Positions 22,701 to 32,530 of a stretch of 64,000 nt of DNA are shown here, in pieces (the first letter of the stretch is position 1; every line of letters begins with the position of its first letter). The notes beneath the pieces were generated by a model. That model was given only the letters and a program-made list of their open reading frames with translations, made no database searches and was not told the origin of the DNA. Position numbers and translations under genes: made by a program. Location of the stretch: NCBI GenBank assembly GCA_000149265.1, contig CH002003.1, forward strand, positions 379,324 through 443,323, given 5' to 3'. Source of the DNA: Ciona savignyi. Taxonomy: Eukaryota > Chordata > Ascidiacea > Phlebobranchia > Cionidae.

Positions 22701-25700
22701 GGACATATTAAACTTCTATTTCAAAGTTATAGAATTTTTACTTTAGTTTAGTGCCCTCGTCAGCTATATTTCTCTTTTTTATTACATCCTTTTTCTTTTA
22801 AATCATGTGTTTTAAATGACTGTAGTTTTTTTTCTTTTTCTGTTCATATGTCATGATTTGCTTAATCTCCAATCATTTAATACTGGAGCACAAATGAATA
22901 AACTAAACTAAACTATTCTTCATATCTCTTACTTTCGTTCTGTCCAGACAATAACGAACTCTAATTTTGTTCCCCTGGGATCCGCACGTGCCGCTACACC
23001 CAATCCAAGGTTGCCACGGCCCCAAGTTCTCACTTCCTGGGGGTCCTTTCCTTGCCGGGGTGGGTAGTAGGGGTGAGGTTATCCTGTTTAGGGGATTTTT
23101 CTTGTCGAGAGTAATTTTAAGGTCAACGGAAACTTCGTTAAAACTTACTGTTGTCTAGTTGAGTTGGGTGAGTTTGTAGTGGAGTACGGCCATTTTCGGG
23201 TGGTTTTTGGGGGTCGGTTAGTGGGGGTAATTATCGGGGTACTTGTGGTGCCAAATGGGCGGCGATTGGGCCCCGGGGATACCTTTGGTTCCTGTTCTGG
23301 AATTTACACCTTTCTATGAAAAAACTGTACAAAAACAGACCTGAAAATAAGTGAACCTAGGTTCCTTTAGCTACCCTGCATGAACTTAATAAACTGAATG
23401 ATATACTGTGGGGCATTATAACACTAATAGCACTTTCACAGTCACATCTAAACTGCTCACCAGATTATGTAAAGATAGCATGCTGTGTTAATTAATAGCT
23501 ATTCTCAACATGCTAACCTAATATTTAGTATTACATATTTATGTTTTATCCCAATGAATGGAAAAAAGGGAGTAAACACACGGGCAATCGTCAGATTACC
23601 TTGTGCCCACCTTCAGCTTACCGGAGCTATTGCAGTGTGTTGTGTATGGTTTTCAGATGTTCCCTTAATTTTGCAGAACCCTTTCGAAACCGGTCGCTAG
23701 CTGGTTGTGTCCTTAGGCAAGGCACCTAACAGACATTGCCTGAACCCGGCAAATTTAAAGCGAATTAATCAACATAGTACAATAGCTCAGGTAAACAGAT
23801 GGTGGGCGCGAGGTGATCTGACGATTGTTTGTGTGTTAACCCCTTTGTTTCCTATTCACCATGAATAATCAATCGAAATATCCATTAATAATCCACCGAA
23901 ATATCCATGAATATTCAACCGAAAACAAAACTCACTCTTGCAAAGCAACTGATTCACTTCTTCAATATCTCTAGCCGAGAGTGTTTCCTGTTGTGCTACG
24001 ATTGCCTTTCCTGGAGTAATGTCCATTTTAATAATATCGACAAAGGTAGTAGTGCTACGACTAACTTAAACAAAAAAGTAAACCAAAAAAATTTTTAAGT
24101 TGCCTTTTCCTAAAAAAAACATAGTAAAATTAACAAAAAGGGCAAAATTTCATGATATATACCACAATGGTAAAGTAAATAAACAAAAAACATTGCTATT
24201 TGCCTATTTGGACATCATTTTCCAACTCTATTTAATTACAATTTACCACATATGGATTATTGTCATTTTGATTATTTTTGTTTTTAGATTATGATCACTT
24301 TATATTTTTTATGCAAGAGATAAATAGATATTAGCGTCGTGTACATAATTTACTGGAGTATAGACTATAAACACACTAAATAATTTGATTTGATTGTAGA
24401 CGTGTTCTAACAACTGTCGTTATGCATTCTTTTCCGGTTTCAAATTTTGTTAGAAAAGGTCCTCTTGCATATTTTTATCGTGGAAACAAATAATAAACTT
24501 AACTGAACTAAGATGTTTTTAGCAACTATTCAACACGAGGGTTATATAAAACACTAAACCTTTAAACAAAACAAAAATACTAAATATATTATATATAAAA
24601 AAGACAAGATAAAAGTAGTGAATTTGTTGTAAGTATTAAAGCCAAAACAAAAAGAGTGAATTTGTTGTAGATATAAAAAAAGAGTGAATTTGTTGTAGAT
24701 ATAAAAAAATAGTGAATTTGTTGTAGATATAAAAAAATAGTGAATTTGTTGTATGTAAAAAAAAATAGTGAATTTGTGGTATGTATAAAAGAAAAAACAA
24801 AAATACTGAATTTATTTAGGTATAGAAGAAAAACAAAAATACTGAATTTGTTGTTGGTATATAAGAAAAAACAAAACGTGATTTTTTTGTAGTTATATAA
24901 GAAAGAAACAACTTTACTGAATTTATTGTAGATATATAAGATAAAAAAATACTGAATATATTTTAACAGTAAAATCTTTTTTGCACAAAAGTCACACAGT
25001 TACCAGTTTTTAAGTCAATAACAGTTGGTCCGGAGTCTCTCGCAAACGCCAACCCTCCATACTGCAAGATAGAGGACTTGTCATATGGAGAATTCAGGTC
25101 ATACAAGAGATCTTCTCTAAGCTTTCGGAAGTTTGATTCCATTCCTATGAATGGACAGAAGATATTTATGTTTATCCCTAAAATGGGAAAATGCAAGGGG
25201 TGGGTTCTTTGAGCTTTCGGAAGTTTAATTCCATTCCACGCATCATGTGGAGGATATTTATGTTTATCTTTAAGAATGGGAAAATGCAAGGGGGTTAACA
25301 CATAAGCAATCGTCAGATTACCCCGCACCCACCGTTGGGACGTTTCTGTGTCAAAATTTGTTTTACTTGCCGCAATTTGATACTAAGGCAAAAACAGTAG
25401 ACTGGCCATTATATTCTATATCTATATCCTTTTTTATGACATGTTTTAACTACTATTCGATTCCGGTCTTTTGCTGTTCCTGTCCTCTGATTTGCTCTTA
25501 TTTAGTACTAGGACAACAAAATAAATAAACCAAAATAAAGCAAGAGATTTAAAATACCACATGGATCTGCTTAATATCATTAAAATATTACAATTTTTGT
25601 TTAGTTTTTTACTTAAAGATTTAAAAAAAAATTAAGTTTGGATTAATTATTGAAAAATCACAAAATTTGGCAAAAGACGACAAAATCATGTTATCGTGGT

Positions 25701-28700
25701 GAAATATTGCAAAATGTAAAATAACCGCTTGTAAAAATTATTTAGAATATTAGTTTAGTTTTCACTTTTTCGTTACAAAAATAAAAAATGTAATGCAGTT
25801 TAATTATTAAAAAGGCACAAAAATCAACAAGATGCTACACTTAATCGTGGTAATTACCAAGTTCGAAGAATCAAAAGTTGCTCGTAAAAAAGCACAAAAA
25901 ATCTGCTAGAGATCACAGAAACAGTTAATCATGAAGAATTATAAATTTCTCACAAAATTATGAATGAAATTTCATAAATTCCTCACAAACACATGAATTT
26001 AATTTCATGAAATTTCCCATGATCACATGAATTTGAACCCACGTTCACATGATTTCAATCACATAAATTCACTCACTCAAATTACCTACAATCACAATCT
26101 CATAAATCTCACATACTTTCCACGATCACATGAATGCAATCACTGGTACGACAAGTGTAAAGAACTTGACAAAAAAAGCCACTGCTTCTAAATTTACTCG
26201 CTTATGAAAAGCGCTCACCTGGTAAAATATTTTCCTCTACAATCTTGATATATTGGTCCCGATCAGGTCTGCAGTGCTCGTGGTTAAACCCGAGGGTGTG
26301 CATGACCTCGTGTGCTACAGCACGTGCATGGTAGCACTGGTCGCTGAGGCTGATGGTCTGCTTGTTGCTTTCATCTTCCGGCAGAAAACCAACCACAGAC
26401 CTGGTGAATATTTGTGTTTTTGTTTTATCTAGCGGATTAATGGGTTCTACCAAATTGAAGAAACTTGTCTATCATTTACAACAGACTGCAATAGCTCCGG
26501 TAACCTGACGATGGGCGCGAGGTGATCTGGCGAATGCTCGTGTGTTAACCCTCTTGGTTTTCCCATTCACAGGGATAAACATGAATATCCTATTCAATCT
26601 TAACCCGGATAAGTTTCAAACCCAAGCACATCTCACTAGCCTAAGTGTAGACAGGGCTATAAGCCCAAGCACACCACCCTGGGTGCCTCTTAATACTACA
26701 CGATCGCTTGGATCGCTTAGATTGCTATGGAAAGTAATTCTAACCCTGTCCCAAACACTAATCTCAACCCCAGAACTAACTTTAACCCCAACCCTAGCAT
26801 TAACATTATAATCTTTAGTTTAGTGGGCTTTTATAATTATGAAGTAAAGTAAGCGATCCAGGCGATCAAAGCGATGCAAGCACTCCAAGCCTGTAGTATT
26901 TAGAGGTACCGAACCACACTAGCCTAAGTGTAGACAGAGCTTTATGCCCAAGCACACCTCACTTGGCCTTAGTGTAGACAGGACTTTACCATACAAAACA
27001 ATCACTCACGCGCAACTGTCTTTGTATTTAACTTGAACAACATTTTCTTTTGGATGCTTTGAAGAGTCATATGGCTCAAGATCAATACAAGTGCTTTGTT
27101 TAAACCATTTTGTTACTTCAGTGAATGCCTTTTGTGCCTTATCGTTCTTGGCTGTAATAATGATAGATTTGACAAATAGAAGATAGTTGGTAAGTGATAT
27201 AACAGCCCATAGTGTTAAGTCAATTTCTTAGCTTAATGTAAAACATTTGTCACAGCGTAAAGCATAGAATTGAAGGGTCAACTTTTGATGCAAATCAGAG
27301 TCTAATTGATAATGATACGACAAGAATTAATGTATTGTTTTGTAAAGATTAATGTGTTTTTGTTGTTTGCTTGAATGCCTTTAGTTTAACACGCGGACAC
27401 CTTTCACGCTATGGCGCATTGTAGAGTGTTGTGTTCAAGGTAAGCACAGAAAAAAAACTTGTCACTATACGATTCGCTACAGTATGTATGTATGTACAAT
27501 TTATGCCTAACTAATGTTTATCCAAAATATTAAGAGTAGGTAAAATACAGCACAGGTGTAAAATACCGGGGGTAAATAATAGGGGTAATCGCAATAAAAC
27601 CGCATTTTTAAAGACCTGTTACCACAAGTTTAATAATATATTAATAGATTTGTTGAATCTATTAATCCAATAGATTCAGGCATGTCCAAAAAGTGCCCTT
27701 TCTAAAGAAATAACCTGACTGACCAGCAACTTTGTTTTATCTCACAACCCTTCGAATGCATGCAGGCCACAAATGTCTTAGCGATTTAGATAGGATATTC
27801 ATGTTTTCTCCCATGAACAGAAAAATGCATATGGGTATCATATGTGTAATCGTCAGATTACCTAGTGCCCACCATCAGGTTAGGCCTACTGAATCTATTG
27901 TTGTGTTGTATGATTTAATTTAGTAGAACCCACTATTCCAGTGGATTCATTTAATGTCCGCAAAGTGTCTTGCTCAGGACACAACCAACAAGTGACCAGT
28001 TTCGAACCCGCATGAATTCACCCAGATTCTCGGTTGAGCTATTTGACGGGATAAATGAGAAAACCAAATTTTGTATGGAAAAAGCTGGGGGCGTTATAAC
28101 ACACAGGCAATCGTCAGATTAGCTCGCTCCCACTTTTACCTGAGTAGATAAATGAGAAAACCAACTCACCTATAACAGGGTCAAGTTTGTATGGAATTGC
28201 AACTCTGCCATTTTGTGTGGCTCGAAGACTCCATAGGCGATTCCCTGCTTGTTTAACAGCACTTCCAACAAAGAGTGAAAAGTCAGTGTCCTCTTTATCC
28301 ACATAACCGTAGACCTAGGATAGGATATTCATGTTTATCCCTGTGAATGAGAAAACGGAAGGGGTGTTACACACAGGATATTCATTTCCTCTCCTTTACT
28401 CCAACCAGCCAGACAACAGTCCCCCTCACCCTCACCCATCCCATCACCCTTACTCCACCGCATCAACCACCCCGAAAACAGTCCCCCTCACCCCAAGAAG
28501 ATCGGGAATAGCACTCGCAGAGAAAATAAGATCTCCTTGATAAAGCCCATGAGATGCGCAGTTGCAACTGTGTGCACAGGTGTCATCATCCTTTGTCTCG
28601 TATCCCATGGGACAGGGTAATGGACATCTGCTCACATCAAACGGACAGTACTTTCCTGTTAGAATAGTCAACTTTTGATTAGAATCAGGATCCAATTGAT

Positions 28701-31700
28701 AATATAAGAGAGATTTCAAAATGACTTCCCTTGTAGTGTGATTGTGACTGTAAAAGCCCCTTCTTGACTACTTTTTATAGGATAGGATATTCATGTTTAT
28801 CCCATTGAATCGAAAAACCAAGGGGATTAACACACGGCCAATTAGTCAGATCACCTAGTGCACACAGTCGGGTTACCGGAGCTATTGCGATGTGTTGTAT
28901 GATTCACAATTTCCTTCAATTTGATAGAACCCACTAATCCTTTGGGTTCATGCAATGTTCGTTAAGTGCCTTGGCCAAGGACACAACCGACTAGCTAGCG
29001 ATCAGTTTCGAACCCGCAACCTTTCGGTTCAAAGGCGTCTCACTAAACCACCTGACTAATCGGTCGGACAAGAGGGGCCAAACTAGTAAGATTGTTGGAT
29101 GGGTAATCTCACCGACACCTTTTTTAAAGGTTAAGCATCAGTACAACACTAATGTTTTGGTATCCATCACCGAAAAGTTTGTGAATTTGCCAAGACATAC
29201 CGTAACTCATTTACCACATACATATACACAAGACATACATACACCATGTAAAAATAGTCACCAACATTTTTTTTGGCTGTATGATATTATGTCCTTCAAA
29301 ATACAGAATACTTTGCAAACAAGTGAATTTAGTTTAGTTTAGTTTATTTATTTTTTGCCCCAGTTTTTAAAAATGGCAAACCAATATAATCATGATACAG
29401 GAACTGGAAAAGACGGCAATTTGTTGGATAGGTAATCTTACAGATATGTTTCACAAGGTTATGCAACATACAACACTTATAGTTTGTTATCTATCATAAT
29501 AGCAATGTATTTTTTTTATTTCCTGTCATTTTTATAAGTAATGTAGCGTACAGAGTTTGCATAATGCCCTCTGTACCCTTTACTTTAATTCTATTTCTTT
29601 GTGCTCTTTTTAGATTCCCGTTTAGTTGTCACGTTGTGATAAGTTTATTTTGTGGATTACATTTATCCTGTTTTTCCTATTTTGGCAAGTGCATGTGTTG
29701 AGATGCAATACAGGAGTCGAGGTAAAAGCTTATCGAACCCACAAGTCAATTCGTTACAGTAACTTAATTGTCATTTTTATTTACTAAAATTAATATATGA
29801 AATTAAAAACATTTAACCATAAATCATCAAAAAAGATCAATATATTGGAAAGCAGAAGTATTAGATTATTGTTAATCATAAAAAATGCAATTTTAATAAG
29901 AAAAAAACTTTTTGTATGTTTTAAATACTGTTTTTTTATATTGTAACTTTTATCAGGATTTACTAGATTATACTTTTAATCAGGATTTACTAGATTGCAC
30001 TTTTAATTAGGATTGTGCTTTGAAATATAAAAAATAAGATATTCATGCTGACAGTGTGGATTGAAAAATACAAGGCATGTGATAATACAAACAATTGTCA
30101 GAACACCATGTGTACACAGCCTGGATATCAAAGATATTATGTCATATATACAGTGTGTTGTGTATGCTGTAATATATACAGTGTGTTGTGTATGATGTAA
30201 TATATACAGTGTGCTGTGTATGATGTAATATATACAGTGTGTTGTGTATGATTAAGGACATTTCTACTACAACTAAGGTATCAACTAGGTTCAAGCAACA
30301 CACAATAAATGTCTTGTGTATTGGCACAACCTAAAAACAATTCATATGAAACTGAAATACTACTTTGCTAAATTTCTTAGACTGTGAAGTAAAAAAAATA
30401 TTTAAAACTGAATTATATTTTGCTTCAAACAAGACGATGGCCTAAAAAATGGGGTTAACCCATATGTATATATATACATAAATGCATAACTCATTTTAAA
30501 GAAAAATACCAACCTAGACAGCTGCTGAGCATAACTGGTGTAATGTTTTCACTTTTGCAATCACCAGAGCTGGAATCTGAATAAAAGCAAATGTTTCAAT
30601 CAAAGTTGTAAAAATTGAGAGTCTTCAATTATTTTATTTTATAGGCTTTTATTTTATTTTATACACGTTTCTGGCTGCGTAGCCTTCAGTAATATTGTTG
30701 AAAATTCCATTCTTGGAGGTGCTGAGTTCGATCTTTACCCTAACCACTTTTATGTGCTGTTATATTCTTGATGAGGTACGCATTTTACCACAGTGCAGTG
30801 GATGCGCTGTTCAATATCTAAAGTTTAGTTGTTTTTTTTATGCTTTTCTGGTTTAATTTAAATTTTGGCCCTAGTATCAAATGGCAACAAGTACAAATCA
30901 TGACCCTCTGTAAAATAAAAAGACGAACAGTCTCTAAAACATGCAATCAAACACTGGTATATATATAAATATTATCCCGATTTCCCAATTATATACGACA
31001 TACTGCAATAGCTCGGCTAACCTGATAGTGACTTTAAGGTGATCCAATAATTGCCTGTGAATTTCCATTCACAGGGATAAAATCAAATCAAAATAGGGAT
31101 ATTATTCTGTATCATAAACTGACCTTTTGTAACAAGGTAAACAACCAATCCTGTTATCCCTCCCAGCAAAAGAAGAGCTAACAGCCCAAAACCGATGAGA
31201 TATTTCATTTTGATTTTTGGAGCTTTGCGTCTTGGAGGAGCTTTTCGTCCCCCGCCTTAGCAAAAGAGATTAACATGTTAGTATGACAGATTGGTTTGGT
31301 AGAATGTTGCGTCGCCTTTCAGCTGAACGGTTGCAGGTAGAAAACTGGTCGCTAGCTAGTCGGTTGTGTCGTTGAGCAAGGTACTTAGTGGACATTGCCC
31401 AAACCTATTGGATCAATAGGTTTTACTAAAATTAAAGAACATCTTGATTATACACAACACACGGCAATATCTCTGGTAACCCAAAAGTGGGCAAAAGGCA
31501 ATCTTACAATAGCCCTTCCAATAACGCCTATTACACAGAGATAGAACATAAATACCCTAGTCAGTCCATTAGCTGTGTAAGTTAGAGCTTTAGTTGTTAG
31601 CCGAAAGGATGTTGGATCAAAACCAACCGCGGGTCATTGTATTTTTGAGACTATGCTGGAACACGTTTAAATTGTGAAAACAAAATTTTATTTTACTTGC

Positions 31701-31898
31701 ATATTAATATTTGCACTACAAACCTCCAGTTTGAGCTTGTCTTGGCTTTGCTGCTTTGGCCTTCGCCTGCCGTTTCTTTGACTTATCTGATAGTCGACTG
31801 TCATTTTTTGGATGATCGACTTTTTCTTTAGGAACATAGTCTTTTGGTAGCGTATTTTTAATGTTAGAGCTCTCTTTACCAGCACTTCCAGGTTCCAT
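16748..31898 (-). CDS. Type II transmembrane astacin metalloprotease with TSP1 and FG-GAP-like repeats
   Basis: Fifteen in-phase exons: 31724-31898, 31124-31255, 30514-30576, 28492-28655, 28170-28314, 27010-27151, 26219-26400, 25004-25144, 23936-24064, 22933-23036, 21472-21599, 19450-19727, 18529-18667, 17494-17649, 16748-16985; 2316 nt, 771 residues. Residues 1-76 are a Lys/Arg-rich cytoplasmic tail; 77-100 a single membrane span; then a Cys-rich stem (KYCPFDVSRCPLPCPMGYE). The astacin domain (~200-425) runs from WSLRATQNGRVAIPYKLDP through HEVMHTLGFNHEHCRPDRD, with zinc ligands H304, H308, H314, catalytic E305 and Met-turn Tyr363; the Met-turn Met is Leu361. Three TSP1 repeats follow (WGPWQPWIGCSGTCG, VKWSAWTAYGECTVTCGTG, WTAWGSWGPCSASCVSGVRY), then three DxNGDxxxDxxC loops (GDFNGDGNIDLMC, GDFNGDGQSDIVC, LDLNGDEKSDLLC). 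Ciona sperm express membrane astacins with TSP1 repeats (Tast type) implicated in egg-coat penetration; membership of that group is my inference. The weakest splice is the acceptor at 23036. Confidence 0.92.
17083..17290 (-). mobile_element. SINE1 in astacin-gene intron (sense to the gene)
   Basis: AGAGGATATTCATGTTTATCC to GGACACAACCGACAAG; head lost. On the gene strand its tail lies about 95 nt upstream of the last exon (16985). Confidence 0.8.
17672..17780 (+). mobile_element. SINE2, full length
   Basis: A box TGTGGCCGAATGGTTAACGCG, variable middle ATACATATACGGACT..AAAACGGT, B box GGGTTCGAAACTTAGCTCGG, then an A-run. The A and B boxes resemble tRNA-Ser (TGGCCGAGTGGTTAAGGCG / GGGTTCGAA). 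Confidence 0.88.
17790..17997 (-). mobile_element. SINE1, diverged
   Basis: TAGGAAATTCATGTTTATCC to the inverted head TTAATCAACCACGCTAATCGG with part of the body deleted. Confidence 0.75.
18009..18102 (+). mobile_element. SINE2, diverged
   Basis: GTGGGTCGAATGGTTAACGCG at the left and AACTTGACCAGGTAAAAAA at the right. Confidence 0.7.
18276..18448 (+). mobile_element. SINE1, 5'-truncated
   Basis: From AACCCAGTGGATTAATGGG to GGGATAAACATGAATATCCCAT. A reverse fragment (TTGGTTCAGTCAATGTCCG) lies at 18138-18255. Confidence 0.82.
18722..19012 (-). mobile_element. SINE1, full length, tail near an exon
   Basis: Complete from GTAGGATATTCATG to the inverted head CTTAACCGCCTAGCCGGCC. It is sense to the astacin gene, and its tail ends ~55 nt upstream of the exon that starts at 18667. 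Confidence 0.9.
19160..19395 (+). mobile_element. SINE1, diverged
   Basis: GGTTTTAAACTGGTCGTTGC, CAAGGCACTTAAC and ACGGTGGGTGCGAAGTGAA in order, with the tail lost. Confidence 0.65.
19755..19880. repeat. TTTTATCACTTTT low-complexity repeat
   Basis: Imperfect tandem repeats of CACTTTTATCACTTTTTCA, directly upstream (gene sense) of the TSP1 exon 19450-19727. On the gene strand it is purine-rich. Confidence 0.8.
20139..20377 (-). mobile_element. SINE1, near full length
   Basis: Three GGATA tail repeats, intact body to CCGACTAGCTAGCGACT; head missing. Confidence 0.9.
20792..21370. mobile_element. hAT-like MITE carrying a SINE1
   Basis: Left end GGATGTCCAACCTGCGGCCC and right end AAGGTTGGACATTCC are inverted copies. 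The interior contains several GCGGCCC segments and a nested SINE1 at 21052-21346. A related GGGGTGGGCACAC.. segment starts at 20516 and may be the end of a further element around it. Confidence 0.65.
21052..21346 (+). mobile_element. SINE1, full length, nested in a MITE
   Basis: GGCCCGTTGGTCTAGTGG head to four TATCC tail repeats. Confidence 0.9.
21743..22000 (-). mobile_element. SINE1
   Basis: ATATTCACACTTATCCCCC to the CGACCTTTCGGCTGGAAGG head part. Confidence 0.8.
22001..22932. other. AT-rich intron of the astacin gene
   Basis: Very AT-rich with no exon recognised. 22745-22916 ends in AATGAATAAACTAAACTAAAC and may be a diverged repeat C copy. Confidence 0.4.
23538..23866. mobile_element. 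SINE1 inverted pair (two partial copies)
   Basis: A reverse 3' half (23538-23685, TTTATCCCAATGAATGG to TTTGCAGAACCC) is joined to a forward copy (23690-23866, ACCGGTCGCTAGC to TTCCTATTCACC). Open reading frames here are read-through of the SINE and not genes. Confidence 0.75.
24393..24512 (+). repeat. Dispersed repeat C
   Basis: GACGTGTTCTAACAACTGTCGTTATGC..TCGTGGAAACAAATAATAAACTTAACTGAACTAA, the clearest forward copy of this family. A more diverged copy lies at 25425-25540. Confidence 0.55.
24609..24965. repeat. ~30-bp minisatellite
   Basis: About ten imperfect units of GTGAATTTGTTGTAGATATAAAAAAA, ending ~40 bp from the astacin exon 25004-25144 (its downstream intron). Confidence 0.85.
25145..25340 (-). 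mobile_element. SINE1 3' end, duplicated together with an exon start
   Basis: Two SINE1 3' segments (25155-25200 and 25250-25340) are separated by a copy of the start of the neighbouring astacin exon (CTTTCGGAAGTTTAATTCCATTCC at 25209-25232 versus 25118-25141). On the gene strand the SINE end AACATAAATATCTTCTGTCC directly precedes the exon acceptor at 25145. Confidence 0.8.
26430..26600 (+). mobile_element. SINE1, 5'-truncated
   Basis: TAGCGGATTAATGGGTTCTACC to ATGAATATCCTATT. Antisense to the astacin gene and ~30 bp upstream of the exon encoding the zinc motif. Confidence 0.85.
26739..26811 (+). repeat. Imperfect CTAACCC-like run
   Basis: TTCTAACCCTGTCCCAAACAC and AACCCCAACCCTAGCATTAAC: closely similar in sequence to the run at 7757-7820, so this is a dispersed repeat and not random. 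Confidence 0.55.
27648..28130 (-). mobile_element. Cluster of SINE1 fragments
   Basis: Three reverse pieces: 27648-27760 (5' half), 27788-28045 (nearly complete, GATAGGATATTCATG to ACCAGTTTCGAACCCGC) and 28075-28130 (CACAGGCAATCGTCAGATTAGC). Confidence 0.7.
28316..28390 (-). mobile_element. SINE1 3' end forming a splice acceptor
   Basis: On the minus (gene) strand the sequence reads AACATGAATATCCTATCCTAG immediately before the astacin exon 28170-28314. The TATCC tail is the pyrimidine tract and the tail end supplies the AG. Confidence 0.88.
28779..29075 (-). mobile_element. SINE1, full length
   Basis: AGGATAGGATATTCATGTTTATCC to the inverted head CTAAACCACCTGACTAATCGG; the B box TTTCGAACCCGCAACC is intact. 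Confidence 0.92.
29080..30020. other. Astacin-gene intron, no element recognised
   Basis: AT-rich with an 'ATTTAGTTTAGTTTAGTTTATT' stretch near 29328. No exon or repeat family identified with confidence. Confidence 0.4.
30147..30256. repeat. ~30-bp tandem repeat derived from SINE1
   Basis: Four units of TATACAGTGTGTTGTGTATG(A/C)TGTAATA. The core CAGTGTGTTGTGTATGAT is the SINE1 body, so a degenerate SINE1 (30025-30300, reverse) has expanded locally. Confidence 0.8.
30985..31095 (+). mobile_element. SINE1 fragment
   Basis: ACATACTGCAATAGCTCGGC to CATTCACAGGGATAAAATC. Confidence 0.7.
31290..31560 (+). mobile_element. SINE1, diverged
   Basis: GCGTCGCCTTTCAGCTGAACGG, GCTAGCTAGTCGGTTGTGTCG, CAACACACGGCAATATC in order; degenerate tail ATAAATACCCTAG. 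Located in the first intron of the astacin gene. Confidence 0.75.
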
Positions 31899-32079
31899 CT
31901 TTATCAGCAATAATAGGAACCAGGCTAATATTCTCTAGAGCTTATGATGTGAAATTAGTGCTGCATAAAACCAGGTGCACAATTTTTAACATTTTCTTTG
32001 CATTTTCAACTGCTTCTGCAGTGCAGTGCTTTAAATAAAATGAAAAAACATTAGTAAGCACTTAGAAATGAGGGTACTA

Positions 32080-32530
32080 AATAGGATACTTATGTTTATT
32101 CTGTAACTAGTAAATCGCAAGACAAGACGCGTTATTAAACAGGTAACCGTCAGATTACTGGAGCTATTACAAGTGAAATTGTTTATGATTAAGATGTTCC
32201 TTTAATTAAGAAGACCATGTTTCGAACCTACAGCTCATTTCTCCGAAAACATTGTCTGGTGGCTTTGTGCATAGCCTTTTAGCCGAAGGGTCGCCGGTAA
32301 GAAACTGTTCGCTAGCTAGTCTGTTGTGTCCTTAGACAAGGGAAGTCACTTAACGGACATGCCTAAACGGTCTAAACCCCGTGGATTACTAAATTGAAGG
32401 AATGTGTGAACACAACACACTGCAATAGCTCAGGTAACCCGACGGAGGTGATCTACCGATTACCCGTGTGTTAACCCCCTTGGTTTTCCCATTTACGTGG
32501 ATAAACATAAGTATCTTACCTATCTTACTT
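32080..32530. mobile_element. SINE1 inverted pair
   Basis: A reverse partial copy at 32080-32230 (AGGATACTTATGTTTATTC..) and a forward diverged copy at 32245-32530 (TTAGCCGAAGGGTCGCCGG to ATAAACATAAGTATC), head to head upstream of the astacin gene. Confidence 0.75.

Noticed and set aside
23485-23729. Overlapping frames with ITx[11 protein letters not shown]-like peptides, also at 34989-35246 and 26542-26811
   Set aside because: The same peptide ([12 protein letters not shown] or its reverse-strand counterpart) recurs wherever SINE1 occurs, so it is repeat-derived.
24100-24294. 64-codon frame next to the astacin exon
   Set aside because: AT-rich, low-complexity, on the opposite strand to the gene; no homology recognised.
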